From assembly GCA_021397835.1 (NCBI GenBank), contig JAJFZO010000609.1, positions 436,501-500,500 on the forward strand: a stretch of 64,000 bases of DNA, read 5' to 3'. This DNA is from Moringa oleifera (Eukaryota > Streptophyta > Magnoliopsida > Brassicales > Moringaceae). Made by a program: the position numbers and the translations under genes. The notes under the pieces are model-generated. The model did not search any database. It worked only from the letters and a program-made list of their open reading frames with translations, and was not told the origin of the DNA. Position 1 is the first letter of the stretch, and each line of letters opens with the position of its first letter. Positions 51,064 to 61,249 of the stretch are shown here, piece after piece.

Positions 51064-51260
51064 GAGGTGTAACTCAATCATTATAGGCAGATGGCAAGGC
51101 GTTTCCTCGTATCGCCTTTTGAGACTAATTTAGTCTTACAAAAAGAACTGTGGTGCTTCCTAGTGTAGCACGTTAAGATTAGCTCAATCTTGCATATAGA
51201 GCCAAGGTGTTTCTTGGTGTAGCATGTTGAGGCTAGTTCAATTTTGCAAATAAAATCGAG
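51064..51260. repeat. 54-bp tandem array (about 3.6 units)
   Basis: Units at about 51064, 51121, 51175 and 51229, each with a form of GxxTAxxTCAATCTTGCA and TTCCTxGTGTAGCAxGTT. The central two units are 54 bp each. The array sits exactly at the right edge of the ~3.4-kb tandem duplication. An open frame of 80 codons crosses it on - and simply reflects the repeats (LxCKIELxxTCYTRKH). Confidence 0.85.
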
Positions 51261-51264
51261 ATTC

Positions 51265-52080
51265 ATCAAAAAGCTTAGGCAAAAAAAGTAGGTAGAAGAA
51301 ATGGTTATGCGAATATCATGCAAACGAACTTAATATGTTGATCATTAATTAAAACTATTCGGGATCCTAGTTAGGTAAGATTTAATATTACATATCATTG
51401 ACAGACACCTTGAAAAAGAAACACACAAGCACCCTCAAAATTTATTCAACAAATCTATTATTTGTAACCAAAACAATGCATACCTTACTTGAGAAAAAAA
51501 AAACTCTAAATTGAAAGATAATCCCTATAAAATCAAAGGCATCAAAAAAACAAGTCTGAAGTTAAGATATGCCAAAAAAAAAAAACTTAAATATTCCAAA
51601 AAAAAAAAACATAGGGGTGCAGAATTATAGGTTGTAAAGCCATTACGAATGTTGTAGCTGGTAATCATTGTCTTCTTTATTCCACCGCCAGAAAAGTGCT
51701 TATTTCATGGTAAAAGAAGCCTCTTAATGATGATGAATGAACTTATCACCGTTGACCTTAATTTACTAGTTTTGGCTATCGGGTATGAAAGCTTAAAGCA
51801 TGCATTTCTCTAGCAATTCTCATGCTTCCACAAAACCAAGCATGTCATATAGAAAAACACTATATGGATCATTGGGCTGAGTGATCTTGATCTAGGTTCT
51901 CTAATCATGAGAAAAAAGTTTTCTCCAGATTAATTTGGCATGTATATGTAATAAGGGGTTTCAACTTTCATTGTACAAATATTTCAATTTGCTCCTTTTT
52001 TGTCATCCTTGTTAATGATGGATTTGGGTGCTAATTAGCTTTTAAAAGGTCTTGACCTTGATACTTATAAGATCATGATC
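51265..52080. other. Intergenic or transposon DNA, no gene seen
   Basis: AT-rich sequence with three A-runs near 51490, 51580 and 51600. No domain recognised. It may belong to the same - strand element as the open frame that follows. Confidence 0.4.
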
Positions 52081-52081
52081 T

Positions 52082-52381
52082 TCAAGGTTGACCATAAAGG
52101 CTCTTTGGATGAGCTAAACATTGATCCAAGTCTTCTCTTTGTTTCCAATAGCTTGGAGACCCTGGCTTGGTCCCAGAGCAAAATTGCAAGGTGTCAAGTA
52201 GGTGTCGCACTTTAAGCACGATAGTAGATTGGGTTTGGGATAGTTTGGGTAGTAAGTAATTGATCACAATCTTTTGGTCCATGTCCACGCAAGCCTTGGT
52301 CAAGGACTTTGTCTCCAAATCCATTACTCTTGTAATACTCCGAGGAGCTTGCATGCCAACCATCAGCTGCTCGTCGTACTC
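52082..52381 (-). pseudogene. Unrecognised - strand open frame, split by the second copia element
   Basis: About 100 codons open, with YDEQLMVGMQAPRSITRVMD and KIVINYLLPKLSQTQ. The frame runs straight into the 5' LTR at 52382. On the far side of the element (from 54701 upwards), the same frame continues with KPEQWIKMINE and, before that, a stop. If one copy of the 5-bp target is dropped, the two parts join in frame, so this was one reading frame before the insertion. The protein family is not recognised. Its position beside a gypsy-type LTR end at 55996-56324 in the same orientation makes a retroelement origin likely. Confidence 0.5.
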
Positions 52382-52667
52382 TGTTAGCAAAAAAGATGCC
52401 TTATCTCCTGCATATCCAAAAAAGATTTATTCTTCTACTTTATCAAGTAGTTTAAATTTTGAATGAGGATAATCTTTAGTTTAGATATCTAAATAAGTGC
52501 AATTTAGATCTTGCTTGTTTATTTACTCCTACACATAGGACCTTCATCAATGTAGCAAAGTAAGTCTTTCCAAGTTATTCAAAGCAATTTTAAGTTTCAA
52601 GAGCTATATCTCTTATTCTTCCTCTCCGCTCAAAAACTAAATAAATCCACATCCCAAAAAACCAACA
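52382..52667 (+). repeat. 5' LTR of the small copia element
   Basis: TG...CA ended and nearly identical to 54409-54696, differing by roughly 20 substitutions and a few 1-2 base gaps. The high similarity suggests a moderately young insertion. Confidence 0.92.
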
Positions 52668-52775
52668 AAGTAGTATCAAAACATATTATCTTGAGGGACT
52701 TATAAGGTTAAAAAAGCTCCAACACAAACCCTAAACACTTCCTACCTATACCCCAAAATCAAAAACCTATACACA

Positions 52776-54134
52776 ATGAATTCAAAAAATTCATTCACAA
52801 CAATTGCACCTCCAGTGTTTGATGGAGCAAACTACCGGATGTGGGCTATTAGAATGGAAGCATACTTTGATGCAAATGATTTGTGGGAAGCTGTTGAACA
52901 AGTATATGAAGTTTCAGAATCACCAAACAATCCAACTGTTGCCAACTGTTGCCCAAATCAAGATCCAAAAGGAGAGGAAGCAAAGAAAATCAAAAGCAAG
53001 AGTAACATTATTGTCAACTGTCTCATCTACCATATTTATCAAAATAATGACACTGAAAATAGCCAAAGAAATTTGAGATTTTTTGAAACAAGAATATGAA
53101 GGGAATAAAAGGATTAGAAGAATACAAGTGCTGAATTTGATCCAAGAATTTGAGATGCAAAAGATGAAGAAATTAGAAATAATCAAGGACTATTCCGACA
53201 GGCTTCTCGGTATAGTTAACAAAGTAAGACTTCTTGATAGTGATTTTTTTTATTTTAGAATTGTTCAAAAGATCCTAGTGACAATCCCTGAAAAATTAGA
53301 GGCTACAATCTCATCTTTGGAAAATACTAAAGATCTATCAAGTATTACCTTGGTAGAATTATTGAATGCACTACAGGCACAAGAACAAAAGAGGCTTGTG
53401 AGGCAATTTTCAAGCCAAATCACATAACAACAATGGTGGCAAAAACAACAAAAATGGTTAAGTCTTTTTATCTTGTCCCTATTGCAAAAAAATCAATCAT
53501 CCACAAAATAAGTGTTGGTGGAGGCCAGATGCAAGATGTCATAGGTGCGCTCAGTTAGGGCATGTGGAAAAAATTTGCAAATCTCAACAACAACAAAGAA
53601 AAGCCAAGAATGCTATTGAACAACCTCAAGAGGAGGCTGTTTATTGCATCATGCTTTACTACCAATAACTCCTCAAAAAGCTGGCTTACAGATAGTGGCT
53701 GCACAAACCATATGACTTATGATCAAGAACTCTTCAAAGATCTTGATAAAACTACAATTTCTAACGTTATAATTGGGAATGGAGCATATCTTACAGTGAA
53801 AGGCAAAGGAACAATGGCAATCAAAAGTCGCACAGGTTTGAAATTAATTTCAAATGTTTTATATGTTCCTAAAATTAATCAAAATCTTTCGAGTGTTGGT
53901 CAACTCTTGAAAAAAGGATATGTGGTGCTATTTGAAGATAATAATTGCCTGATTACTGATGCACAAGGCAAAGAAATGTTTAAAGTCTCAATAAAAAGTA
54001 AAAGATTTACCTTAAATATGATAGAAGAGAAGCAAGCTACAATACACAAAAAAGACTTGCCTAAATTCAAAGAGGAGCTTCCTAAAGCTGCTAGTTTTCA
54101 ATATGGGAAGAAAATCCAGCTTTTTTCTCAATAA
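52776..54134 (+). pseudogene. Copia gag, zinc knuckles, protease and integrase start (broken)
   Basis: The ATG at 52776 opens gag with PPVFDGANYRMWAIRMEAYF, the DUF4219/UBN2 start. Near 52985 the frame shifts. The UBN2 region continues with EYEGNKRI, DYSDRLLGIVNKVRLL and LENTKDLSSITLVELLNALQ (53083-53427). Two CCHC knuckles follow at 53474-53578, CPYCKKINHPQNKC and CHRCAQLGHVEKIC. After another shift comes the aspartic protease with WLTDSGCTNHMT (53682-53717; the catalytic Asp is in DSG), then VLYVPKINQNLSSVGQLL. The integrase pre-domain trace HKKDLPKFKEELPKAASFQY ends the frame at 54134. A TGA replaces the usual tryptophan before DFLKQE. Not functional. Confidence 0.88.
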
Positions 54135-54194
54135 AACAAAGCTTAGAAGGCTAAACAAAAACTGCAGTAAGTTCACACAGATATCAAAGGATCA

Positions 54195-54408
54195 ATGAGA
54201 ACACAAATGAAGGCTTTACAACAAAAGGCTCTATTTGAATATGGCCATAAATCAAAAGGCAAAATGTCAAAGTATTCCAAGTTCAAACTCCAAAGAGAAG
54301 TACAAAGAAGAGAAGAAATACTGTTAAATCTACAGCAAAACAAAAATTCAAAAATGATGACAATGATTCTTTCAAAATTGGTGTATGCAGCAAAACAGCA
54401 AGGAGGAG
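54195..54408 (+). pseudogene. Remnant between integrase start and 3' LTR of the small copia element
   Basis: A 95-codon frame begins here (MRTQMKALQQKALFEYGHKS) and runs into the 3' LTR. Only its first residues match copia pol (HTDIKGSMRT just before). The remaining lysine- and glutamine-rich part does not match RT or RNase H and may be filler produced by the deletion. It ends at the polypurine tract. Confidence 0.5.
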
Positions 54409-54696
54409 TGTTAGCAAAAAAGATGCCTTATCTCCTACATATCCAAAGAAGATTTATTCTTCTACTTTATCAAGTAGTTTAAATTTTAAATGAGGATAAT
54501 CTTTAGTTTAGATATCTAGATAAGTACAATTTTAGATCTTGGTTGTTTGTTTTCTCCTATAAATAGGACCTTCATCAATGTAGCAAAGTAAGTCTTTGCA
54601 AGCTATTCAAAGTAATTTCAAGTTTCAAAAACAATATCTCTTATTCTTCCTCTCATCTCAAAAATCAAACAAATCCACATCCCAAAAAACCAACAT
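54409..54696 (+). repeat. 3' LTR of the small copia element
   Basis: TG...CA ended, directly after the polypurine tract AAGGAGGAG. It is followed by the target copy TCCTC and the continuation of the interrupted - strand frame. Confidence 0.92.
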
Positions 54697-54700
54697 CCTC

Positions 54701-55292
54701 ATTTATCATCTTGATCCATTGCTCAGGCTTTTCCTATAATTGTTTATCAACACTTTCCTTTCCCTTCATCCTCTTAACTGAGCAAAGACTTAATGAAGAA
54801 TCCATAACAATCTTTGCATCTCACTTATAGGAAGTGCTTAGAATGTGCACTAAAGCCCTCAGAAAAAAAAAGAAAAAAACAACAAGTATGGACGACAACA
54901 AAGATGTCCTAGAAAGGTGCAAAATAATAGAGTACAACATTAGTTTGAAAGGTTTTTTCGGAAGGAAAATTTGGTAGCTCATCAATTTTTATTTCCCTAA
55001 AAATAGTGAATATTTCTTTTCTTTGTTCACCCAGGTTAATGTTCTTCCTTGTGCATAAAAACCAAGTTATTAATTAGTAGATGGTTCTTCCATAAGTTAC
55101 TCCTCATCTTTTGCACTTCATCATGCTTTCATAAATCTTTAAATAAGCTTCTTTATGGTTCCAACTCTAACCTACCATAGACACCACCTAACTAGCTAGT
55201 TATATCTAGCCCTTCGTTATTTATATTTGACCATTAACCAAATATCTTATCTAGGTACATAAAGCAATTAAGTATCAAGTGGAAAAGTTATT
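54701..55292 (-). other. Continuation of the interrupted - strand element
   Basis: The first ~35 bases carry the upstream part of the split - strand frame (KPEQWIKMINE). Beyond that, a stop and AT-rich sequence follow. No other domain is seen up to the 88-bp duplication. Confidence 0.4.
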
Positions 55293-55468
55293 GTTGAAGA
55301 AATCATCTGTCATGGAGTAAGCATAGTTTTTACTTCATTAGTGTACAATGAGCATCATTTAAGTATAAATTTTGGTTTGGGTTGAAGAAATCATCTGACA
55401 TGGAGTAAGCATTGTTTTTACTTCATTACTGTACAATGAGCATCATTTGAGTATAAATTTTGATTTGG
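55293..55468. repeat. 88-bp tandem duplication
   Basis: Two adjacent 88-bp copies (55293-55380 and 55381-55468) starting GTTGAAGAAATCATCTG and ending TTTGG. They differ at only five or six positions. Confidence 0.93.
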
Positions 55469-55971
55469 CTATTCTAGATCTACACTTTTATTGGTGGCTC
55501 ATCCAAATAAAATTATTGTTAAGCATCACTCTTATGAGACCTCCTGGCAAATTCCCCTCATCTTTTCTGTTATCAAATTGCCTGCTCTAATGCTGACAGA
55601 AAAACACTTAAACCTTTTGGATTTCAAGCAGTATAGTAGTCTCTAGATGGGACATTGACCTTTCTATGCTTATTGCTTCAGAATAATGATAGAACTCTTT
55701 GGAAGTGTTAAGCAAAGACCTGAAAATCATCATCACAGCAAGAACATAGAAACACCATAGAGAAACTCTCAAGCCCACCCACCATATATCGATTTGGGTT
55801 TAACAAGACATGCGACTAACATCCCACTTTTGATCAGTAATTTTCAGTGCTACTTTAAGCTTCATTGGTGCCATCTCTGACCGGTAAACAATAATCCATC
55901 GAATGAAAAAAAAAAAAAAAACTTTTACAGGGTGCTGCTTTAATCAGGAAAGCTTGACTTAATTGGTCAAA

Positions 55972-55995
55972 AATCTCCCACAAACGATGCCAAAA
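55972..55995 (-). other. Gypsy-type primer-binding site
   Basis: On the - strand, TTTTGGCATCGTTTGTGGGA directly follows the inner end (ATCAACA) of the LTR-like repeat at 55996-56324. This matches the plant gypsy pattern TTTGGCGCCGTTTGTGGGAA in sequence and position. It shows that the repeat is a 5' LTR of a - strand element whose inside lies towards lower coordinates. Confidence 0.6.
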
Positions 55996-56324
55996 TGTTG
56001 ATATTAAAAATTATCCTTTCTTTCCTTCTTTAATCTTTTTTATATTTGCTTTTCTTTTATGATTCATTAAGCTTCCATAAGATGTCTTGTCCTCTAGCCT
56101 CACCGCTTGCAATGGTTCACTTATGGTGGGTACGCCGTTTCATGGCCTAGATTACATACATCATTGTCTCCTTTGCCATTACCTAGCACACAACTGATCA
56201 TCTTGTGGGCTAGGTTGCTTATGTATCGTTGTTTAGAACAAAGCTGATCATCTTGTTAGGCTTTTGACCTTTTCTATCTTTCTTTAGGCCTCACTACCTT
56301 TGCTTTTATATCTAATACCAAACA
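55996..56324 (-). repeat. LTR of a - strand gypsy-like element (copy 3 of the dispersed repeat)
   Basis: On + it starts TGTTGATATTAAAAATT and ends CTAATACCAAACA. It is related to 41380-41711 and 46088-46424. Next to it is a primer-binding site. No second LTR was found to the left, so the element is truncated or rearranged. Confidence 0.6.
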
Positions 56325-57265
56325 ATAAGCTTTAAAAAAACATTAAACCATAAATCTTCAAAAATTCTCTCAAAACGAGCTAGTAACCAATCCAATTATG
56401 CATCAAACTATGATTAATGGTGTAGCAAACCTTCTGCAACCTGATCAATTTGCATTTCTCTAAAGCTTAGAATACCCTTTTAAGCATATCATTAGCAATG
56501 TGCATACAAAAAAAAAAAAAAAAAAACGTGAGACATCTTATAACAATTTACAATGTTTTGAAAATTGAACCAGCCAACAAACCAAAAAAGAAAAAGGTTC
56601 AAGGATTGGAGGTTGAACCTAGAACTAACTAATGTAATTAATAATTAATAATTTTTTAAATATAAAAAATAAATACATAAGTAAAAATTAAAAAGTAATA
56701 TAATTTAATAAATTCATTTCATAAATATGAAAAAAAAAATCATCATCATCATCATTGTGAGCAAGGAAGCTACCTCTTCTTCTTCTTAATCTTCAATATA
56801 AAACCTAACAAAGATTCTAAGCCAGCAGAACATATGAATGTCTTCATGCTGAAGATTCATTCTTTTTTGATAAATACTTTAAGGTATTAGTTATGTTGGA
56901 GTCACAAATTCACTTGAAATGTGTACCATTTTATGGTGCCCAGTGCCAAGCAATTACCAGCATACAATAAAGAGCATGCCCATGCCTTGCTTTTGTGGCA
57001 CTAGAGCCATCAGACGATCAAAATCACTACTTAATAAAGCATCGAGAAGTGAAAAGATAAGAAGGAAACAACAACAGTCTTGGTTCTCTTCTTTCTCTTA
57101 TGCATCATGGTGGCTTCGACTTCTTCCTCTCTAGATTGTTTTATCACATCTGACCCTTTCTCTCTTCAATCATAAAAGCATAAACTCCAAGAATACTTTG
57201 AAGTCACATACCTTTTCATGATGGATCACCTGACGTCATCATACAATCACACAATCGTCCACCAT
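56325..57265. other. Intergenic DNA before the CACTA element
   Basis: No gene seen. An A-run lies near 56510-56526. A (CAT)n / CTTCTTCTT low-complexity stretch lies near 56740-56790. A 71-codon frame at 56919-57134 has no recognisable domain. Confidence 0.5.
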
Positions 57266-57570
57266 CACTACAAGAAAACAAGCCTTTCATGACGAATCAC
57301 TTAACGTCATCATGAAACTGTCATTATTAGTGGTGACATAAAAACTTTATGACTATCTAAAAGACCGTCATAAATTCCTAACAGTTTTCAACCGTCATTA
57401 AAGAGTTAAAGCATTAATGACGGTCTGTGATGAACCGCCATAAAATATATTCATGATATCATAATGATTTTTGTGACTGTCATTAGAAACTTTCATTTAT
57501 TAATGACAATCCTTGTGACCATAAAAAAAAATGCACTTTTTTATGCCAATTTTTATGACCGTCATAAAAA
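57266..57570. repeat. CACTA terminus with subterminal repeats
   Basis: After the terminus, short words related to GACCGTCATAAA and TGACGGTC recur at least six times in both orientations. In CACTA elements such subterminal repeats bind the element's own transposase or TNPA-like protein. The three bases before the end are CAT, so a CAT target copy is expected after the missing right end. Confidence 0.8.
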
Positions 57571-58599
57571 ATATTTATGTTTTATTATTTTTTATTAATT
57601 AATCATAAAATTTTGTTTATAATTTTAATTAATTAATTAATATTTATCATTTGTTTTTGTAATTATAATAGTCAAATAGTACAAAAAATATCAAACAATA
57701 AAAATTACATATATTTATAACTACAACTATTATCATTTTACAAAATATAATAATATTAAGTATAAAAAATAAACAAAATATCTACAAATTAAATTACATA
57801 ATATATCTTCTTCACTACTCTGTTCTACCATTACATCAAAAAATACCCAGTGAATTAGATGTATCACTCCTGCAATAATTATAGAAAATATACATTATTA
57901 GATAATCTATATTTAACATATGATTAATTTACATATCAAAATAAATAAGCAATTGTAATAAAGCTTAAAAATCAAACATAATAAAAGGTTGGGAATGCAT
58001 ATAGATGTCAAAAGTATAACCTCTTGCAACTCATAAGGTATATATTAATCACAATATACAATTTTCTATTCTAGTTCCCTAACATCTAGATATCAAAAGT
58101 GTAACTTCTTGTAATGCAACAGTAAATGCGAAAATTAACTGATCATGAACATATTTATTTCATATGCATGCTTGAATAATTTACTTGTTCTTTGCTTTAC
58201 CAACTTCTTAAAGATGATCTTTACAGAATTCTCAATAGAATTGATAAAGAAATCAACAAAATTAGTAGGTGGCTCAATAAATAAAATAAGCAAAGTACTT
58301 AATGAATAGAATTAGTCCATCATATTTGAATTTAATCAAGCCAAACAATATACAATTAAAACACAACCATTAATGAGCCAACAAGGATTACATACCTAGC
58401 TATGATAGTAACTGTTGTACATGCATAGCTCATTCACCACGTACTTCATCAATTTCTTCATTACTATATGTATCCTTACCATTGAACTTTAAGATTAAAA
58501 TACAAAAGTAGACAAAATTATCAATTCGATATTATTTACAATTATGAAACATTTAATATGTAAACGAAATAAATAATATGACATTTTCTCAAAGAATTT

Positions 58600-59588
58600 T
58601 TGGATCTTCAATTATTTCCTTTATAAATCGAAGCACAAAATAACCGCATTCTATACTAACTCTTTCAATCAATGCCTATACATGTAGAAATATAATCATT
58701 AACACATATTACTTTCAATATTATTAATAACGAAAAAACAAAATGAACTCATTTGAATTCGTTGCCATGTAATATTTGATCTTACACGAAACATTTGAAA
58801 GCCTCTGTGTTATTAACCAATAAACATTTGAAAACATGTATTATTTAGAATTAATAATGAAACCCATAAACAGAAGACATAAAGTAAAACTTGTACTCAA
58901 ATGGTCACAATTTTTTTGAAGATCAGGTCCTACTTCATGACCCAAAGAATCCAAATGATACACTATTCGTGATGCCATATCAATAACCACAATTCCTAAT
59001 GAAAACTATTCGTAATAAGAAAAACAAAAGATGATACATAGCCAAATGAGATATGTCTTGGTAAAGTAATTAAGATAAAAATTTCTTAATTTGGATTGTA
59101 AGGCATGAAAAGAATTTGGTTTGATTGTGCTTTTTCTAACCGCTCTGCAATATGTCATGCTCTATCTTTTAACCTACATTCATTGTTTAATCCACCAAAG
59201 AGTGAAACAATCACAGGATTAATGAAGTCAAATTGTTTTAACTTTTTCATATCCTTCAAATTAGCATGTAGATATCTGAAAGTAAACAAATTGAAAGTTA
59301 AATCATATAAACATAGACATTAAAATAAACTGATATTGAAGTTCAGTCTCACCTGATATGCAAACAAATGCTAGTTTGATCTAGTTCTTTTTTATCAATC
59401 ATGGTAGAGCAATCTTCTGAGCCAAAATAACAATAAAATGGACAGCAAAAAACATCATCATCAAATCTTACTCTAACTTCATTTCGCATATTAATCATTA
59501 ATGGATAAGCAGCTTTTACGAACTGCTTCAGAGCTTGCTCAGAAATGGATTCCACTTTTTTACTGATTTCCTTTTCTTTTAACTTCAA
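58600..59588 (-). pseudogene. Ulp1-like (C48) cysteine protease gene of the CACTA element, broken
   Basis: Four - strand exon-like parts in order. 59588-59349 is a Lys/Glu-rich start leading to TSICLHIR. About 59282-59105 is YLHANLKDMKKLKQ, NPVIVSLFGGL, ECRLKDRA, HIAERLEKAQSNQILFMPYN. About 58990-58900 is GIVVIDMASRIVYHLDSLGH, which carries the catalytic Asp region. About 58690-58600 is ERVSIECGYFVLRFIKEIIE, which carries the catalytic Cys in ECGY. Ulp1-like proteases of this type are common passengers in plant CACTA and Mutator-like elements. A TGA replaces the tryptophan in RAxHIAERL, and the usual HW pair after YNPN is not visible, so the protease is probably dead. Introns are inferred from the gaps. 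Confidence 0.72.
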
Positions 59589-59927
59589 ACATGTGACAAT
59601 AATAAATTTTAAAAGTCAAATAATTTTAACATAAAAAGAAACAAATAATATATCACAACTAAAATTGTCTCATTCCTCCTTAACAATATGAGTAGAAACT
59701 AAGTCTTTAGGCTAACTTACATGATGACCTAATGCATCTGTAACAAATATAAGATATTCATCCTTATTTTTAATAGGTAATCGAGCATCTTAACTGAATA
59801 TTTGATCAATGAAAACCATAAAATTTGCACAAGAACCATTAATAATAGTGCCCATTGTAACAACATTTTCTAGTGTATCCACTGCTAATTTACATGCAAC
59901 ACCTTATTCATAAAAAAAATGACATTA

Positions 59928-60257
59928 TTAATTGTAATTAATAGTAAAAAAAATATCTACAGCATTAAATAAATAAGTAAATACCTTCATTTTCAAATCT
60001 TCATTAGAAACATCGCAAGAATCCTTCATAGGCACTAACGAATCTAGTTTTTGTATCTTATTAGAGCTATGACATTCAAGTTGTACAATACATGAATGTG
60101 TATCTGTGCTTCCTTGAGTCAATAATAACAGTTTCTGCTCCACCTCAACCAAGCAAGCTTCTAGATATGCTACCTTATTCAGAGTAAAAAACAAAGACTG
60201 AATGAGTGATAAACTTTCTAACTCCTTTAACTCGACCCCCATGCTCATTAGTACCAA
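59928..60257 (-). pseudogene. Coiled-coil-like segment upstream of the Ulp1-like gene
   Basis: A 109-codon open frame with heptad-like leucines in KVAYLEACLVEVEQKLLLLT. It lies between the Transposase_24-like block and the Ulp1-like parts, all on the - strand. In related plant CACTA proteins a coiled coil follows Transposase_24, so this is probably a middle piece of the same product. I recognise no motif within it. Confidence 0.4.
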
Positions 60258-60557
60258 GTGCTTTGCTTAAAATGTCATCACTACTTGAGAATGTAATGGT
60301 ACCAGCTTTTAACTACTCCAGTAACTCATCCTATAATAATCCATGCCAAATTAAGTATAAATTACATTAAAATTAATTTACTAGGTTTATAAGCTAGTAT
60401 TCATGACTTGCATGCAATAAATAGAAAATATTAAAACTTAACTTTAAGTGCGTTAAGAAAACAAGCAGGGAAGAAAAAGACAAAATACTTTCTATCTGGG
60501 TGTCTTTGTTCATAAGCTAAGAAAACGTGGCATTCCAATTGGGTAGACTATACTGCC

Positions 60558-60955
60558 TTACTGCCTAAATAATACAAACAGTACAATAATGCATGCATTT
60601 CACCACTTCATATTTTCTTCAATGCCAAACACACAGAATGTTTCCAATACTACTTTACTGCCTAAAAAATATAAACAGTATAGTAATTTTATGCATTTTA
60701 CCCCTTCATTTTTTTTTCATGCCAAACACACATAAAATGTTTCCAATACTACCTTACTGTTTGAAAAATGTAAACAACCCATTAATCTTATGTATTTTAC
60801 CCCATCATATTTTCCATGATGCCAGACACAAAAAGAAAGTTTTTATTATTGCCTCACTGCTTGGAAAATATAAACAGTGTAATAATCTTATACATTTTGC
60901 CCTTCATATTTTCTATCATGCTAAACATAATTAGAAAGTTTCCAATTTTCCCTTA
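60558..60955. repeat. ~99-bp tandem array, four units
   Basis: Units begin near 60558, 60655, 60754 and 60853, with a fifth start near 60953. Each has TTACTGCCTAAAxAATATAA, ATTTTACCxCTTCATATTTT and ATGCCAAACACA, then TTTCCAATACTA. Spacing is 97-100 bp. The copies are clearly diverged. The array is inside the CACTA element. Confidence 0.85.
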
Positions 60956-61249
60956 CTGCCTCACTGTCTTCAAACTTTAGCAAACAATCTTATAAAGATA
61001 AGATTTTCAACATTTTTGTAAGATTCATTAAAAAAATATCTTACAATTTTTTCAATGATAGGCATCGTTTCTAGTGCATAATATCCTTCTTTATCTTGTC
61101 ACGCAAGCTTCCATAATTCACTACAATCAATCTTCTCTTCTATCTTGAGTTCTGTTTTCTGTAAAGATGGAGTAACAAATTAAAAATTAGAAAGAATGTA
61201 TCTTAAAATTGTCACAAAAAATGTAAGAGTGAGAAAGTTACTAATTTGT

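Larger units (their letters stand above)
42970..51067. repeat. Tandem duplication, unit 2 (~3.4 kb, expanded to 8.1 kb by insertions)
   Basis: Direct copy of unit 1, split by three later insertions: 43605-44250, 44657-45713 and 46911-50371. After the last insertion it resumes exactly where unit 1 continues (CCATTTTGATT at 42213 and 50378). Homology to unit 1 stops near CATGGATGAGCTGAGG (51067), where a 54-bp tandem array begins. No gene is seen in its own sequence. Confidence 0.85.
52382..54696 (+). mobile_element. Small Ty1/copia element, gag-protease only (2.3 kb)
   Basis: Complete ends: 5' LTR 52382-52667 (286 bp) and 3' LTR 54409-54696 (288 bp), both TGTTAG...CAACA, with 5-bp target copies TACTC / TCCTC (one mismatch). 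A primer-binding site TAGTATCAAAAC lies at 52671-52682, close to the TGGTATCAGAGC pattern for initiator methionine tRNA, and a polypurine tract AAGGAGGAG ends at 54408. The inside holds gag, a double zinc knuckle, protease and the start of integrase, then jumps to the 3' end. RT and RNase H are absent. The element could move only with enzymes from elsewhere, and its own gag is now frameshifted. LTRs are unlike those of the element at 46911-50371, so it belongs to a different family. Confidence 0.93.

Noticed and set aside
51081..51323. 80-codon - strand frame with CKIELxxTCYTRKH repeats
   Set aside because: It is the 54-bp tandem array read through in one frame (54 is a multiple of three). 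No start context or homologue.
60593..60934. 113-codon frame with repeated HKMFPILPYCLKN-type segments
   Set aside because: The repeats come from the ~99-bp DNA array, which happens to be a multiple of three in part. It is not a protein repeat.
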